A DNA stretch of 64,000 nucleotides from an uncultured Candidatus Saccharibacteria bacterium (lineage in GTDB: Bacteria; Patescibacteriota; Saccharimonadia; Saccharimonadales; Saccharimonadaceae), in NCBI GenBank assembly GCA_938017675.1, contig CALIJB010000026.1:1-64000 (forward strand), given 5' to 3'. The position numbers and the translations under genes are program-made. Below the pieces are notes generated by a model that saw nothing but the letters and a program-made list of their open reading frames with translations, made no database searches and was not told where the DNA came from. Below are positions 49,780 to 58,510 of the stretch, one piece after another. Positions within the stretch are counted from its first letter, which is position 1. The number at the start of each line of letters is the position of its first letter.

Positions 49780-51402
49780 TTAAATCACCCGCGCTATCTC
49801 CTCGAGCGTGGTTTCGCCGCGCAAGGCCGCCAGCACGCCGACCTGCTCGAGTGTCAGCATGCCTTCGTTTCGAGCGGTTTCTTCGATCGTCTCGGGGTGA
49901 ACATCTTGGACGTCGCCGCGGATAAACTTCTGGATTTCATCGGTAACAACCAGCTGTTCCATGATAACCACCCGGCCTTTGTAGCCAAACGGCGCATCTT
50001 CGCTAGGCACGGGGCGCCACAGCTTGAAATTATCCAGATCAGGCTTCTCGACATCGGGCGGCAGCTTTTCGAGTACGCGCTGAACATATTTACGTGTTGC
50101 CTCATCGGGTTCGTACGCTTCCTTGGTATGATCAACTAAACGCCGCACCAGACGCTGGGCAATCAACAAGCGGATAGCGCTTGAAAAGATCGGGTTGACT
50201 CCAATCATATCAATCATACGGCTAAAGGCTGTGCTAGTGGTATTGGCGTGAAAGCTCGATAACACCAAGTGGCCGGTGATTGACGCCTGAATAGCCGTGC
50301 GCGCCGTATCGACATCACGGATCTCGCCAACCATCACCACATCCGGGTCGAGACGCAAGACGCTACGCAAACCATCAGCAAAGCTCTGTCCGTGCGTCGT
50401 GTCGATCGGAATTTGCGACATACCGCTCAGGCCATACTCAATCGGATCCTCGAGTGTAATCAGCTTGCGGTCGGTGGTATTCAACGCGTTGAGCATACTA
50501 TAAAGCGTCGTCGACTTACCCGAGCCAGTCGGCCCGACCATCAGCACCAGACCGCGCGGGTGGCTGACAACTTCGTCGATTTCCTTGCGCTGGCGCGGCG
50601 GAATACCCAGCAAGTCCAAATTCAACAATGATTCATCAAAATTAAATAAACGCAGCACCGCATCTTGCCCGTACAGCGTTGGCACAGTCTCGACGCGCAG
50701 GTTCAATAGATGCGTGCCTTGATCGGTGGTGATTTCCATCTGCATATGGCCGGACTGCGACTCCATAGCTGCACTACTAACGCCAGCACGGCTAGCTAGC
50801 TCGCCCATAATAATTCGGTAGCGCGAACGTTCTAGCTGCGCCACTGGGTGCAACGCGCCGTCGACGCGCATGCGTACGCGGATAGAATCGCGCTCGTTTT
50901 CAATGTGAATGTCGCTAGCGCCAAGCTTGTCCGCCTGCTTGATCAGGAAATCAAATAGTTCCTCGCTCGATACCAAATTCAACGTCTGACTAACTTGAGC
51001 AATAGTGTTGCTATCGCCCTCTTTAGCAATCTCGATGTCATCGTAAGCAGTACGCTTCGGCGGATCATAGCGCAGCATCATTGCCCGATAACCGCTAGCG
51101 CTGATAAGTAAAAACTGCAATTTGTCGCCGCGGTCTTGATACTCGCGCTTGATCTTCTGTAAAATAGATTGCGGCGTTTGCGAAGTCACACCTATTTGGT
51201 ACATCACTTCGTTGCCGCCTTTGGCTAGCGGCACGATGCGGTATTGGTGCATTTTCTCGATCGGAATCATGCCAGGGACTAGCGGTAGCGTATCCTCTAG
51301 ATTGCGCATATCAACATACGGCAAACCCAAAATAGTCGCCCGCTGGCGGGTAGCTTTTTCGTCTTGTTCGCGCCGACGGCGCTGGACTTCTTCTTCATCC
51401 AT
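49780..51402 (-). CDS. pilB: Type IV pilus / type II secretion ATPase (PilB/GspE family)
   Basis: Hexameric ATPase powering pilus extension. An N-terminal GspE-N-like region (residues 20-140) precedes the ATPase core with Walker A GPTGSGKSTTLY, Asp box LITLEDPIEYGL, Walker B DVVMVGEIRD and the HIS box GHLVLSSFHANT. The tetracysteine zinc site of many GspE proteins is absent. 540 aa. Start ATG 51402 (a GTG is one codon upstream), 7 nt after TAAAAT. No other pilus gene is in the window. Saccharibacteria use type IV pili for motility and attachment to hosts. Confidence 0.93.
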   Translation of the reverse strand: MDEEEVQRRRREQDEKATRQRATILGLPYVDMRNLEDTLPLVPGMIPIEKMHQYRIVPLAKGGNEVMYQIGVTSQTPQSILQKIKREYQDRGDKLQFLLISASGYRAMMLRYDPPKRTAYDDIEIAKEGDSNTIAQVSQTLNLVSSEELFDFLIKQADKLGASDIHIENERDSIRVRMRVDGALHPVAQLERSRYRIIMGELASRAGVSSAAMESQSGHMQMEITTDQGTHLLNLRVETVPTLYGQDAVLRLFNFDESLLNLDLLGIPPRQRKEIDEVVSHPRGLVLMVGPTGSGKSTTLYSMLNALNTTDRKLITLEDPIEYGLSGMSQIPIDTTHGQSFADGLRSVLRLDPDVVMVGEIRDVDTARTAIQASITGHLVLSSFHANTTSTAFSRMIDMIGVNPIFSSAIRLLIAQRLVRRLVDHTKEAYEPDEATRKYVQRVLEKLPPDVEKPDLDNFKLWRPVPSEDAPFGYKGRVVIMEQLVVTDEIQKFIRGDVQDVHPETIEETARNEGMLTLEQVGVLAALRGETTLEEIARVI

Positions 51403-51454
51403 CACCTTTATTTTAGCAAAAAGCTTGCGCTAAAAACAATGCTACAATAGAATT

Positions 51455-52015
51455 ATGCCAAAAATCGTCGTCATCGCCCACAACATCCGCTCGACTTTCA
51501 ATGTCGGGTCGATTTTTCGGACATGTGAAGGTTTCGGTGTCGAACGGTTGATTTTGAGCGGCTATACGCCGTATCCAGATTTAAGTTTGTACCGCGAAGC
51601 GCCAAATTGCGCGCTAATCGACGGTGAAATCACGCGAGACGACCAGCGCCTGCCGCACATTCGTGAAAAAATCACCCAGCAAATCCACAAAACGGCGCTC
51701 GGCGCCGAGAGTTTAGTGCCGTTTGAGTATCGCGAAGCACCGCCGCTAGATGAACTGCGGCAACTGGGCTACCGCATCGCCGCTCTGGAACAAGCCGCCA
51801 ATAGCACTAATCTGCGCGATTATTCGGCGCCAGACCGCATTGCGTTGCTGCTAGGCGAAGAAGTCGACGGTATCGCGTCCGAATGGTTGGCTTTGGCTGA
51901 CGATATCATCGAAATTCCGATGTTCGGGCAAAAAGAGTCGTTCAACGTGTCGGTAGCGGCCGGAATCGCGCTGTACGAGCTGGCAGCGAGCGGCAAAACC
52001 ACCAAAAATGCCTAA
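51455..52015 (+). CDS. SpoU/TrmH-family RNA methyltransferase
   Basis: SPOUT knot methyltransferase. Motif 1 NIRSTFNVGSIFRTCEGFGV, motif 2 LLGEEVDGI and motif 3 IEIPMFGQKESFNVSVAAGI are all present. 2'-O-methylates tRNA or rRNA; the exact target cannot be told. 186 aa, the short form without an N-terminal L30-like domain. Leaderless: TACAAT, 6 nt, ATG 51455. Divergent from pilB. Confidence 0.9.
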   Translation: MPKIVVIAHNIRSTFNVGSIFRTCEGFGVERLILSGYTPYPDLSLYREAPNCALIDGEITRDDQRLPHIREKITQQIHKTALGAESLVPFEYREAPPLDELRQLGYRIAALEQAANSTNLRDYSAPDRIALLLGEEVDGIASEWLALADDIIEIPMFGQKESFNVSVAAGIALYELAASGKTTKNA

Positions 52016-52050
52016 AATTTGCAAATTTTACGAAATAATTGCAAAAAGTA

Positions 52051-52166
52051 TTGACTTCGCAGTCCATATGTGATATATATATATTAGCTTTTCGCTCAAG
52101 TTTTCCACAAAAAAGGGCGTGAAGTTGCCCTTTTACTTGAGCGTGATCTCTTAGGAGGAGATTATG
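52051..52166 (+). promoter_or_regulatory. Promoter and type-2 leader of cassette J
   Basis: TTGACT (52051-52056), 17 bp, TATATA (52074-52079), first base A52086 of AGCTTTTCGC. Outer CGCTCAAGT/ACTTGAGCG (52093-52101 with 52135-52143), inner AAAAGGGC/GCCCTTTT. The last outer pair is T-A where cassette D has G-C, a compensating change. Shine-Dalgarno hairpin GATCTC/GAGATT (52145-52163). Confidence 0.82.
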
Positions 52167-52583
52167 AAGCGTTATTTCGTCGAATACGGTATTCTGCTCG
52201 TCATCAGCGTGATGGCACGCCTGATGGCGGGGGCGGGACACCCCGCCCCCGCCATGTTCGTTTTGGCGGTCTACGCCGCCGTACTGATCTGGCTTTCTCA
52301 GGAGCGTCAGGCTAAGATGGAGGCGGACATTCAGCTTAAGGAGGCTCAGAAGAGTCTCCTCAGAGGACGCCTAGCCAACACTAAGGCACGGGTGCGCCGT
52401 ATTGAGACAGCGTTCGTTAGCGCGGCGACCGAGGCCTTTTGGGTCTCGGACGTCGAGATCCGAGGCGACAAAGTCGCCTACGTCATTGACGTGCCCGAGC
52501 ACGGACGCATCGTCGTCCACCTCCCCAACGAAGATGCCGCCACCAAGACCGACGACGCCTCTGAGGCGTCCAAAGAGGGCTGA
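52164..52583 (+). CDS. Cassette J membrane protein with charged helical tail (139 aa)
   Basis: Two hydrophobic helices (about residues 6-22 and 28-46) are followed by a charged amphipathic helix (about 47-85, EADIQLKEAQKSLLRGRL), a small beta-like region (95-122) and an acidic tail. No family recognised. AGGAGG is 5 nt before the ATG. GC-rich codons unlike dnaE. Leader and terminator match cassettes D and G. Confidence 0.65.
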   Translation: MKRYFVEYGILLVISVMARLMAGAGHPAPAMFVLAVYAAVLIWLSQERQAKMEADIQLKEAQKSLLRGRLANTKARVRRIETAFVSAATEAFWVSDVEIRGDKVAYVIDVPEHGRIVVHLPNEDAATKTDDASEASKEG

Positions 52584-52589
52584 TAAAGC

Positions 52590-52658
52590 CCGCTAGAAAA
52601 TAGCCCGCCTAGAGGCCACCAGCCTCGGCGCAAGGCCTTTCTGGCGGGCTATTTTCTT
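52590..52658 (+). terminator. Cassette J terminator
   Basis: A perfect 14-bp helix GAAAATAGCCCGCC/GGCGGGCTATTTTC (52596-52609 with 52643-52656) followed by TTT, with GGC/GCC hairpins in the loop. It shares the 3' strand with cassettes D and G. Confidence 0.88.
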
Positions 52659-52683
52659 TGGTCAAAATTATCCGCATCCTAAT

Positions 52684-55600
52684 CTATTTCACTTTGACGC
52701 ATTCGTCGCCCAGCAGTTCGGCCAGGCCAGCGCGCAGGTTGCGCTGAGCGTCGACCCGAAACGGCAGGCGGATGGCATTGGACTTATCATCGCCCAGAAT
52801 CATAATGATGTCGTTTTGGCCAGGGTTTTGGCTGCACAATTTCTTGAGCGAGACCAGCAAGTCGCGGTCGCTCGGATTCTTGACTTTGACATAGACAGTT
52901 TCTAGCTTTTCTAGCGGCTTGGCGATAATTGCTGGCGCCGCTTTGACGCTGGCTGCAGCCGTCACAGCTGGCGCGCCGTTAGCGTTTTTGCGCGGATAGC
53001 GTTTGCTTTTGACGGCCGCACGGCCTTTCGGCGCCGTCATTTTGCGGCCGTGGCTTTGGTATTCGTTGAGCTCTTTGTCGGTGACGATATTGACCTCGTC
53101 GGCAATGACTTTGGCTTCATCAGTCATGTTGCCGTCGCGATCGCGGGCATTGACAGTACCGCTAACTTTCAGCACGGCGTCTTGCTGCAGGCTGTCGCCT
53201 AGCTGTTCGTACAATCTCGGGAAGACAATCAGCTCCATTTCGCTAGTTTTGTCCTCGATACCGACAAACGCCATTTTGGTGCCAGCCTTGGTGACGATAG
53301 TGCGAATCGTCGATACCAAGCCGCCGACCGACACTTTCTGCCCGTCAATTTGCGGTGTGCAGGCATGCAGCGGAATGGTCTGCTCCTCGAAAAAGGCATC
53401 ATAATTATCTAATGGATGCGCGCTAATATAAAGGCCCAGCAATTCGCGCTCCCACATCAGTTGTTCTTTACTGGTGTATTTGACTGGCGAAGCCTTCAGT
53501 TCGACCGACGGCATCAATTTGTCGCCGCCGAGCGCCGCGAACATATCAACTTGCCCGCTGAGCGCTTCCTTTTGCAGCTTGCTAGCAAAAGCCAGAATCG
53601 TATCGAGATTAAATAGCAAATCGCTGCGGTCGCCTAGCGCGTCGAAAGCACCGGCTTTGACCAGCGATTCCCAAGCTTTGCGATTAACTTTGCTGGTACT
53701 GACACGTTTGGCAAAATCCTCGACCGACTTGAATGGGCCATCGGCCTCGCGGGCGCGGATAATCTCTTCGACTGCGCCGACGCCGACACCTTTGACTGCG
53801 GCCATACCGAAGCGAACCTGCTTGGCAGCTGGCACCACGCCGAACTCGACGTATGACTGATTGACGTCTGGCGCCAGAACCTCCAGGCCCATATGCTTGC
53901 ACTCGGTAATTTCAATCGCCAGGCGGTCGATATCGTCATGATCGCTGGTCATCAGCGCCGCCATGAAAGCATCCGGATAATGCGCTTTCAGATAGGCCGT
54001 CCAGTAGGCAATTAAACCATAACAAGCAGCGTGCGATTTATTGAAGCAATAATTAGCAAATTCTTCCAGTTGTGTCCAAAACGTTTCCGCAATTTCCTTA
54101 GTCGCACCACCAACCTTAACCGCACCCTCGACGAACTCCGGCTTAACCTTTTTCATTAGGTCGATTTTTTTCTTACCGACCGCTTTGCGCAGCGTATCAG
54201 CTTGACCGCCAGTAAAACCGCACCATTCCTTAGAAATTTGCATAAATTGCTCTTGGTAGACCAAAATTCCGTAGGTGTTTTCCAGCGAATTACGCATACC
54301 TTCGTGCAAGTAGGTGATTGGCTCTTCGCCGTGCTTGCGGCGGATAAAGCTATCGATAAATTGCATCGGCCCCGGGCGGTACAGAGCCACCATGGCGATG
54401 ATATCCTCGAAATGCGTCGGTTTGAGCGCCCGCAGATAGCGTTTCATGCCCGCCGATTCTAGCTGAAACACGCCGGTGGTGTCGCCGCGCTGAAACAGCT
54501 CGTATGTCGGCTTGTCATCGAGCGGCAAATGCGCCAGATCAATTTCTTCTTTGTAAACTTTTTTGATAATACGCATGGCATTATTGATAATCGTTAAGTT
54601 TGAAAGGCCTAAAAAGTCCATCTTCAGCAGTCCCAATTCCTCAACTTCGCCCATCGGGAACTGTGTCGCCACCACGCCTTTTTGCGCCATTTCTAGCGGA
54701 ATATAATTGACCAGCGTATCCGGTGCAATCACCACGCCGCAGGCATGGACGCCATGGCTGCGAATCGTGCCCTCGAGCTGAATAGCATAATCCAGCACTT
54801 CTTTGGCGGTAGGGTTATTCTCGTACTCCTTGCGCAAATCGGCGTCTTCTTTGACGCTAACCGACAGCGGAATGTGCCGGCCCTGGTTCGGCGGCGGTAC
54901 CAACTTAGCCAAGCGATCGCTCTCGGCGTACGGCACTTCCAGCACCCTGGCGACATCGCGCACCGCCATGCGGCCGAACATCTTACCAAAGGTGGCGATG
55001 TTGCTGACGTGGTCTTCGCCGTATTTTTTAGCGCAATATTCAATCACTTCGTCGCGGCGAGTATCTTGGATATCAACGTCGATATCCGGCATGGAAATAC
55101 GATCTGGATTGAGGAAACGCTCAAACAGCAGGCCATACTTCAGCGGGTCAAGGTCAGTGATGTTCAGTGCGTAGGCAATAATCGATCCGGCGGCGCTACC
55201 ACGACCCGGGCCAAAAACAATCCCTTGAGATTTACCCCAGTTGATAAAGTCCTGAACAATCAAGAAATAACCCTCATAACCCATATTGCCCATCACGCCC
55301 AACTCCATCTCGGCGCGCTGGCGAACTTCGTCAGACAATTGCGGGATGATATCTTCAGGATCTAATTTCTCGGCTTCCTCTTTTGAAGCACCGTTGTAGC
55401 GCTGCAGCAAGCCCTGGTATGTCAATCTCAGCAGATACGAGTGCTCGTTCTCGCCTTCAGGCAGCGGATATTTAGGAATAAGAATGCGGCCCAGCTCAAT
55501 TTCAACATTACAGCGATCAGCCACCTTTTTAGTGTTACGAATTACCTCGGGATATTCCTCTCCCCAATGAGCGATGATATCGCGCGGGTCGGTCAAGTGC

Positions 55601-56385
55601 AGCTCAAAGTCTTTCAGACTCATCCGCTTTTCATCGCTCAAGTACGAACCAGTACCGACACATAGCAAAATTTCGTGCGCGTCTTGGTGATCATGTGTCA
55701 AGTAGTGCCCATCGCAAGTCACCACCATCTCGATGTCCAGCTCCTTCGATAACTTAATCAAGCCCTCATTGATTTTTGCCTGGACGTCCCAGTGCGTATT
55801 TGACTTCGGGTGACCGTGGTCTTGCAACTCCAGATAGTAGCGGTCGCCCAGAATCGATTTATACCATTTGGCAATATCGCGGGCACGATCGTAGTCATCT
55901 TCTTTGAGTGCTACGCCGATTTCACCGCTAGCACAGCCGCTCATCACAATCAAACCTTCATTCAACTCCTCTAGCAAGTCGTGATCAATCCGCGGTTTGT
56001 AATACATACCCTCCAGATTAGCCTGCGTCGATAGCTTCATCAGATTATGAAAGCCGGTGTTGTTCATCGCTAGCACCGTCAAGTGGAAGCGCTGCTTATC
56101 CTTGGCCGGGTCGCGATCAAAGCGCGAACGCGCCGCTACGTATGTCTCGATACCAAGGATCGGCTTAATACCAGCCTTTTTGGCAGTTTTATAATAGTCA
56201 AGGATACCGCTCATCGTACCATGATCGGTTACTGCCGCCGCCTCCATACCGAACTCCTTGACCTTATCAACCAAATCATTGATTTTAGTCAAGCCGTCTA
56301 GCACCGAATGAAAGGTATGATTATGCAGGTGCACGAAATCGCTCGGTTGCAGCGCCGGCTGGCCTTGTACTGAATTACTACCCAT
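52684..56385 (-). CDS. dnaE: DNA polymerase III alpha subunit
   Basis: Replicative polymerase. N-terminal PHP domain (HLHNHTFHSVLDG, TDHGTMSG), palm with catalytic aspartates in MPDIDVDIQDTRR, finger region MQFIDSFIRRKHGEEP, tandem helix-hairpin-helix (GVGAVEEI) and C-terminal OB fold (VSVGGLVSTIRTIVTKAG). 1233 aa, the DnaE1 form. The -10 TATAAT lies 11 nt before ATG 56385. Confidence 0.96.
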   Translation of the reverse strand: MGSNSVQGQPALQPSDFVHLHNHTFHSVLDGLTKINDLVDKVKEFGMEAAAVTDHGTMSGILDYYKTAKKAGIKPILGIETYVAARSRFDRDPAKDKQRFHLTVLAMNNTGFHNLMKLSTQANLEGMYYKPRIDHDLLEELNEGLIVMSGCASGEIGVALKEDDYDRARDIAKWYKSILGDRYYLELQDHGHPKSNTHWDVQAKINEGLIKLSKELDIEMVVTCDGHYLTHDHQDAHEILLCVGTGSYLSDEKRMSLKDFELHLTDPRDIIAHWGEEYPEVIRNTKKVADRCNVEIELGRILIPKYPLPEGENEHSYLLRLTYQGLLQRYNGASKEEAEKLDPEDIIPQLSDEVRQRAEMELGVMGNMGYEGYFLIVQDFINWGKSQGIVFGPGRGSAAGSIIAYALNITDLDPLKYGLLFERFLNPDRISMPDIDVDIQDTRRDEVIEYCAKKYGEDHVSNIATFGKMFGRMAVRDVARVLEVPYAESDRLAKLVPPPNQGRHIPLSVSVKEDADLRKEYENNPTAKEVLDYAIQLEGTIRSHGVHACGVVIAPDTLVNYIPLEMAQKGVVATQFPMGEVEELGLLKMDFLGLSNLTIINNAMRIIKKVYKEEIDLAHLPLDDKPTYELFQRGDTTGVFQLESAGMKRYLRALKPTHFEDIIAMVALYRPGPMQFIDSFIRRKHGEEPITYLHEGMRNSLENTYGILVYQEQFMQISKEWCGFTGGQADTLRKAVGKKKIDLMKKVKPEFVEGAVKVGGATKEIAETFWTQLEEFANYCFNKSHAACYGLIAYWTAYLKAHYPDAFMAALMTSDHDDIDRLAIEITECKHMGLEVLAPDVNQSYVEFGVVPAAKQVRFGMAAVKGVGVGAVEEIIRAREADGPFKSVEDFAKRVSTSKVNRKAWESLVKAGAFDALGDRSDLLFNLDTILAFASKLQKEALSGQVDMFAALGGDKLMPSVELKASPVKYTSKEQLMWERELLGLYISAHPLDNYDAFFEEQTIPLHACTPQIDGQKVSVGGLVSTIRTIVTKAGTKMAFVGIEDKTSEMELIVFPRLYEQLGDSLQQDAVLKVSGTVNARDRDGNMTDEAKVIADEVNIVTDKELNEYQSHGRKMTAPKGRAAVKSKRYPRKNANGAPAVTAAASVKAAPAIIAKPLEKLETVYVKVKNPSDRDLLVSLKKLCSQNPGQNDIIMILGDDKSNAIRLPFRVDAQRNLRAGLAELLGDECVKVK

Positions 56386-56498
56386 ATCTTATGCTTATTA
56401 TAACGCAGACTAGGTTGTTTTTGAAGACGCGCTGCGCTAGCCTGTCTACACTCTCTTAGCGCAGTAATTTTAAGGAGCAAAGAAGCTATTTCGTAACG

Positions 56499-56798
56499 CT
56501 AGCGCCGGCTATTCTGCATAACATTAAGTATTTGATCGATAAAGCCAGCCACGCTCGGGACAAGTTGGCCGGTGAGATTAAGCACCCAAACCAACAACAC
56601 AATCAGCATAGTACCGCCTAAAAGCGACCCGAAACCGAAAAATATACCGCGAAAAAAGTTAATCTTGTAAATTTCGTAGCGATTGCGATTGAAGTCGTTG
56701 AACAACTCCTCGAGCAGCGCCTGGCGCGAGCCTTTTTCGTTGTCATCGTGCAGACGCTGAGCCATGCGGGCGAAGATGTTATTGTGCTTTTTAGCCAT
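56499..56798 (-). CDS. DUF5665-like small membrane protein (99 aa)
   Basis: A charged helical N-terminus (residues 1-45, with FNDFNRNRYEIYKINFFRG) is followed by one long membrane helix (about 46-75) and a short amphipathic end. It resembles the DUF5665 family of small membrane proteins in CPR and Firmicutes; function unknown. ATG 56798 (MAKKHNN) is preferred over a start 11 codons upstream. Followed in the same direction by unrelated dnaE. Confidence 0.65.
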   Translation of the reverse strand: MAKKHNNIFARMAQRLHDDNEKGSRQALLEELFNDFNRNRYEIYKINFFRGIFFGFGSLLGGTMLIVLLVWVLNLTGQLVPSVAGFIDQILNVMQNSRR

Positions 56799-56833
56799 AG
56801 ATTTAGTTTGCCACAACTCGCCAGTTTTCACAA

Positions 56834-56872
56834 TAAAAAAGCGCCCTGATTTACAATAAAACAGAGCGCCTT
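56834..56872 (-). terminator. Terminator after the YtxH-like gene
   Basis: Stem GCGCTCTG/CAGGGCGC (one wobble) followed by six T's on the minus strand. Confidence 0.8.
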
Positions 56873-56892
56873 GAGTATTTGATTAGCTACAA

Positions 56893-57210
56893 TTATTTGC
56901 GCTTACTTGGGCGGTTGAATTCATCCTTGGCGGCGTTAGCAGCACGGACAGCGCGGTCGCTATAGTCGTCAACAGTTTTGCGGCCTTCTTCGACGGCAGC
57001 ATTGGCTTTGTTGCGGACATCGCTATAAACTTTCTCGCCCTTAGCCTTGACCTCTTCGGCTTTTTCGCCAGCTTCGTTCTTTAGTTCGTTAGCCTTTTTC
57101 TTGAGGTCGGCACGGGTTTCTTTGCCTGACTTCGGCGCTGTTAGGACGCCAGCGACTACTCCAGCGGCAGCGCCAAATAATGCTCCAAGTACAAATTTAC
57201 GTTTTGACAT
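56893..57210 (-). CDS. YtxH/gas-vesicle-like small protein with glycine-zipper helix (105 aa)
   Basis: A short hydrophobic, glycine-rich segment (FVLGALFGAAAGVVAGVLTAP, residues 6-26) is followed by SGKETR and a highly charged helical tail rich in K, E and A (about 30-90). This is the YtxH layout; members are stress-linked envelope proteins. AAGGAGG precedes the ATG. 2 bp from the upstream membrane-protein gene, one operon. Confidence 0.8.
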   Translation of the reverse strand: MSKRKFVLGALFGAAAGVVAGVLTAPKSGKETRADLKKKANELKNEAGEKAEEVKAKGEKVYSDVRNKANAAVEEGRKTVDDYSDRAVRAANAAKDEFNRPSKRK

Positions 57211-57212
57211 AA

Positions 57213-57470
57213 TTAGTCCTCCTTATTTTTATGTTTTTTAGTTTTGTACATCATCGATTTGATGATCTTGGCGATTGCTGCCGGCGCCACCATAGCAGCC
57301 GCGCTATTAGCGACCGACTCTACCTTGAGGGCAGTGCGCTCGGCGGCACAAGCCACCCGTTTGATTTGGCGGGAGATCTGGATTAGCTTGATCGTCAAGA
57401 TAATTGCCAACAGCAAGAACAACGCCAAAGCTGCTGCCAAAATGATGACAAGTATTTGAGCCCATTCCAT
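57213..57470 (-). CDS. Small membrane protein, possible DUF948-like (85 aa)
   Basis: One long N-terminal hydrophobic helix (residues 3-27) is followed by an amphipathic helix and a lysine-rich tail (YKTKKHKNKED). In Firmicutes, DUF948 and YtxH genes are neighbours with the same layout, which supports that identity here. ATG 57470 has AAGGAG 11 nt upstream; a TTG lies one codon before. Confidence 0.6.
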   Translation of the reverse strand: MEWAQILVIILAAALALFLLLAIILTIKLIQISRQIKRVACAAERTALKVESVANSAAAMVAPAAIAKIIKSMMYKTKKHKNKED

Positions 57471-57561
57471 CAATATTTGCGCTCCTTTTTGTTTATTTTA
57501 ATACTGCTTTTTGCAGCTATACTCTCATTATACCACGTTCTGTCAGAAAAAGCTAGTGCTT

Positions 57562-58467
57562 TTAGCGATTTTCGCCGTTAATCCGCGATTGTAAGAACTG
57601 CCGTAGCGCTGGGCCGAGTTTTTGATGTTTCAATCCGAAATCAACCACGGTTTTGATGTATTCCAATTTATCGCCGGTATCATAATATGTGCCGTTGGTG
57701 ATTTCTACGCCGTAAAAATCAAATCCGTCGTCGATCATCTCTTGCATAATCGGCTGGACAGTGAATTCGCCGCGGCCACCAAAGTCATCGCGAGCCCGCT
57801 CGAGATAACCGAAGAACTCGCCCGGTAGCAAATAGCTACTGACACTCGCCAAGTCGGACGGCGCGTTAGCTTTACCAGGTTTTTCAACGATATTAGTCAT
57901 TTTAATGACGCCGTTTTTGACTTGCTGGCCGTTAACTACGCCGTAACGATCGAATTCGGCGTCTTCGACAATTTTCTTACACGACAAGATTGCCCCGTCA
58001 AGCTGCTGCGACGCCTCAATCATTTGGCGAAAACGACTCGGGCTAGCCTCGATGAAGTCGTCAGCAAACGTGTAAATCACCGACTCGCCTGGCATAATCA
58101 AATGTGAAGCGCAAGTCAGCGGCGTCGCATTGCCGTACGGACCTTTCTGGCGGATGTAGACAAAATTAGCCATTTCGGACAAGCGCTGGACGACATCAAT
58201 TAGCGGTTGCTTTTTGGCGCCGCCAGCACGCAGATTGGCGAGTAGCTCTTCGTTTGGCGTATCAAAATGGTCTTCGATCGCCCGCTTGTTAGCACTACCG
58301 ATGATAATAATATCCTTGATGCCAGCCTCAACCAATTCCTCGACGACATACTGAATAATCGGCTTGTCAATTAGCGGCAGCATTTCTTTAGGCATGGCTT
58401 TGGTCTGCGGCAAAAATCGGGTACCGAAACCAGCGGCGGCGATGATAGCTTTGGTTGGTTTTTTCAT
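57562..58467 (-). CDS. galU: UTP-glucose-1-phosphate uridylyltransferase
   Basis: Makes UDP-glucose for cell-surface polysaccharide. Nucleotidyltransferase motif AAAGFGTRFLPQTKAMPKEM with the catalytic lysine, and later VEKPGKANAPS and the GEFTVQPIMQEM region. 301 aa, standard. AGAGGAGG upstream of ATG 58467. Confidence 0.95.
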   Translation of the reverse strand: MKKPTKAIIAAAGFGTRFLPQTKAMPKEMLPLIDKPIIQYVVEELVEAGIKDIIIIGSANKRAIEDHFDTPNEELLANLRAGGAKKQPLIDVVQRLSEMANFVYIRQKGPYGNATPLTCASHLIMPGESVIYTFADDFIEASPSRFRQMIEASQQLDGAILSCKKIVEDAEFDRYGVVNGQQVKNGVIKMTNIVEKPGKANAPSDLASVSSYLLPGEFFGYLERARDDFGGRGEFTVQPIMQEMIDDGFDFYGVEITNGTYYDTGDKLEYIKTVVDFGLKHQKLGPALRQFLQSRINGENR

Positions 58468-58510
58468 TATATTAAACTCCTCCTCTGTCCTATTTCTGAA
58501 GTGTCGAACT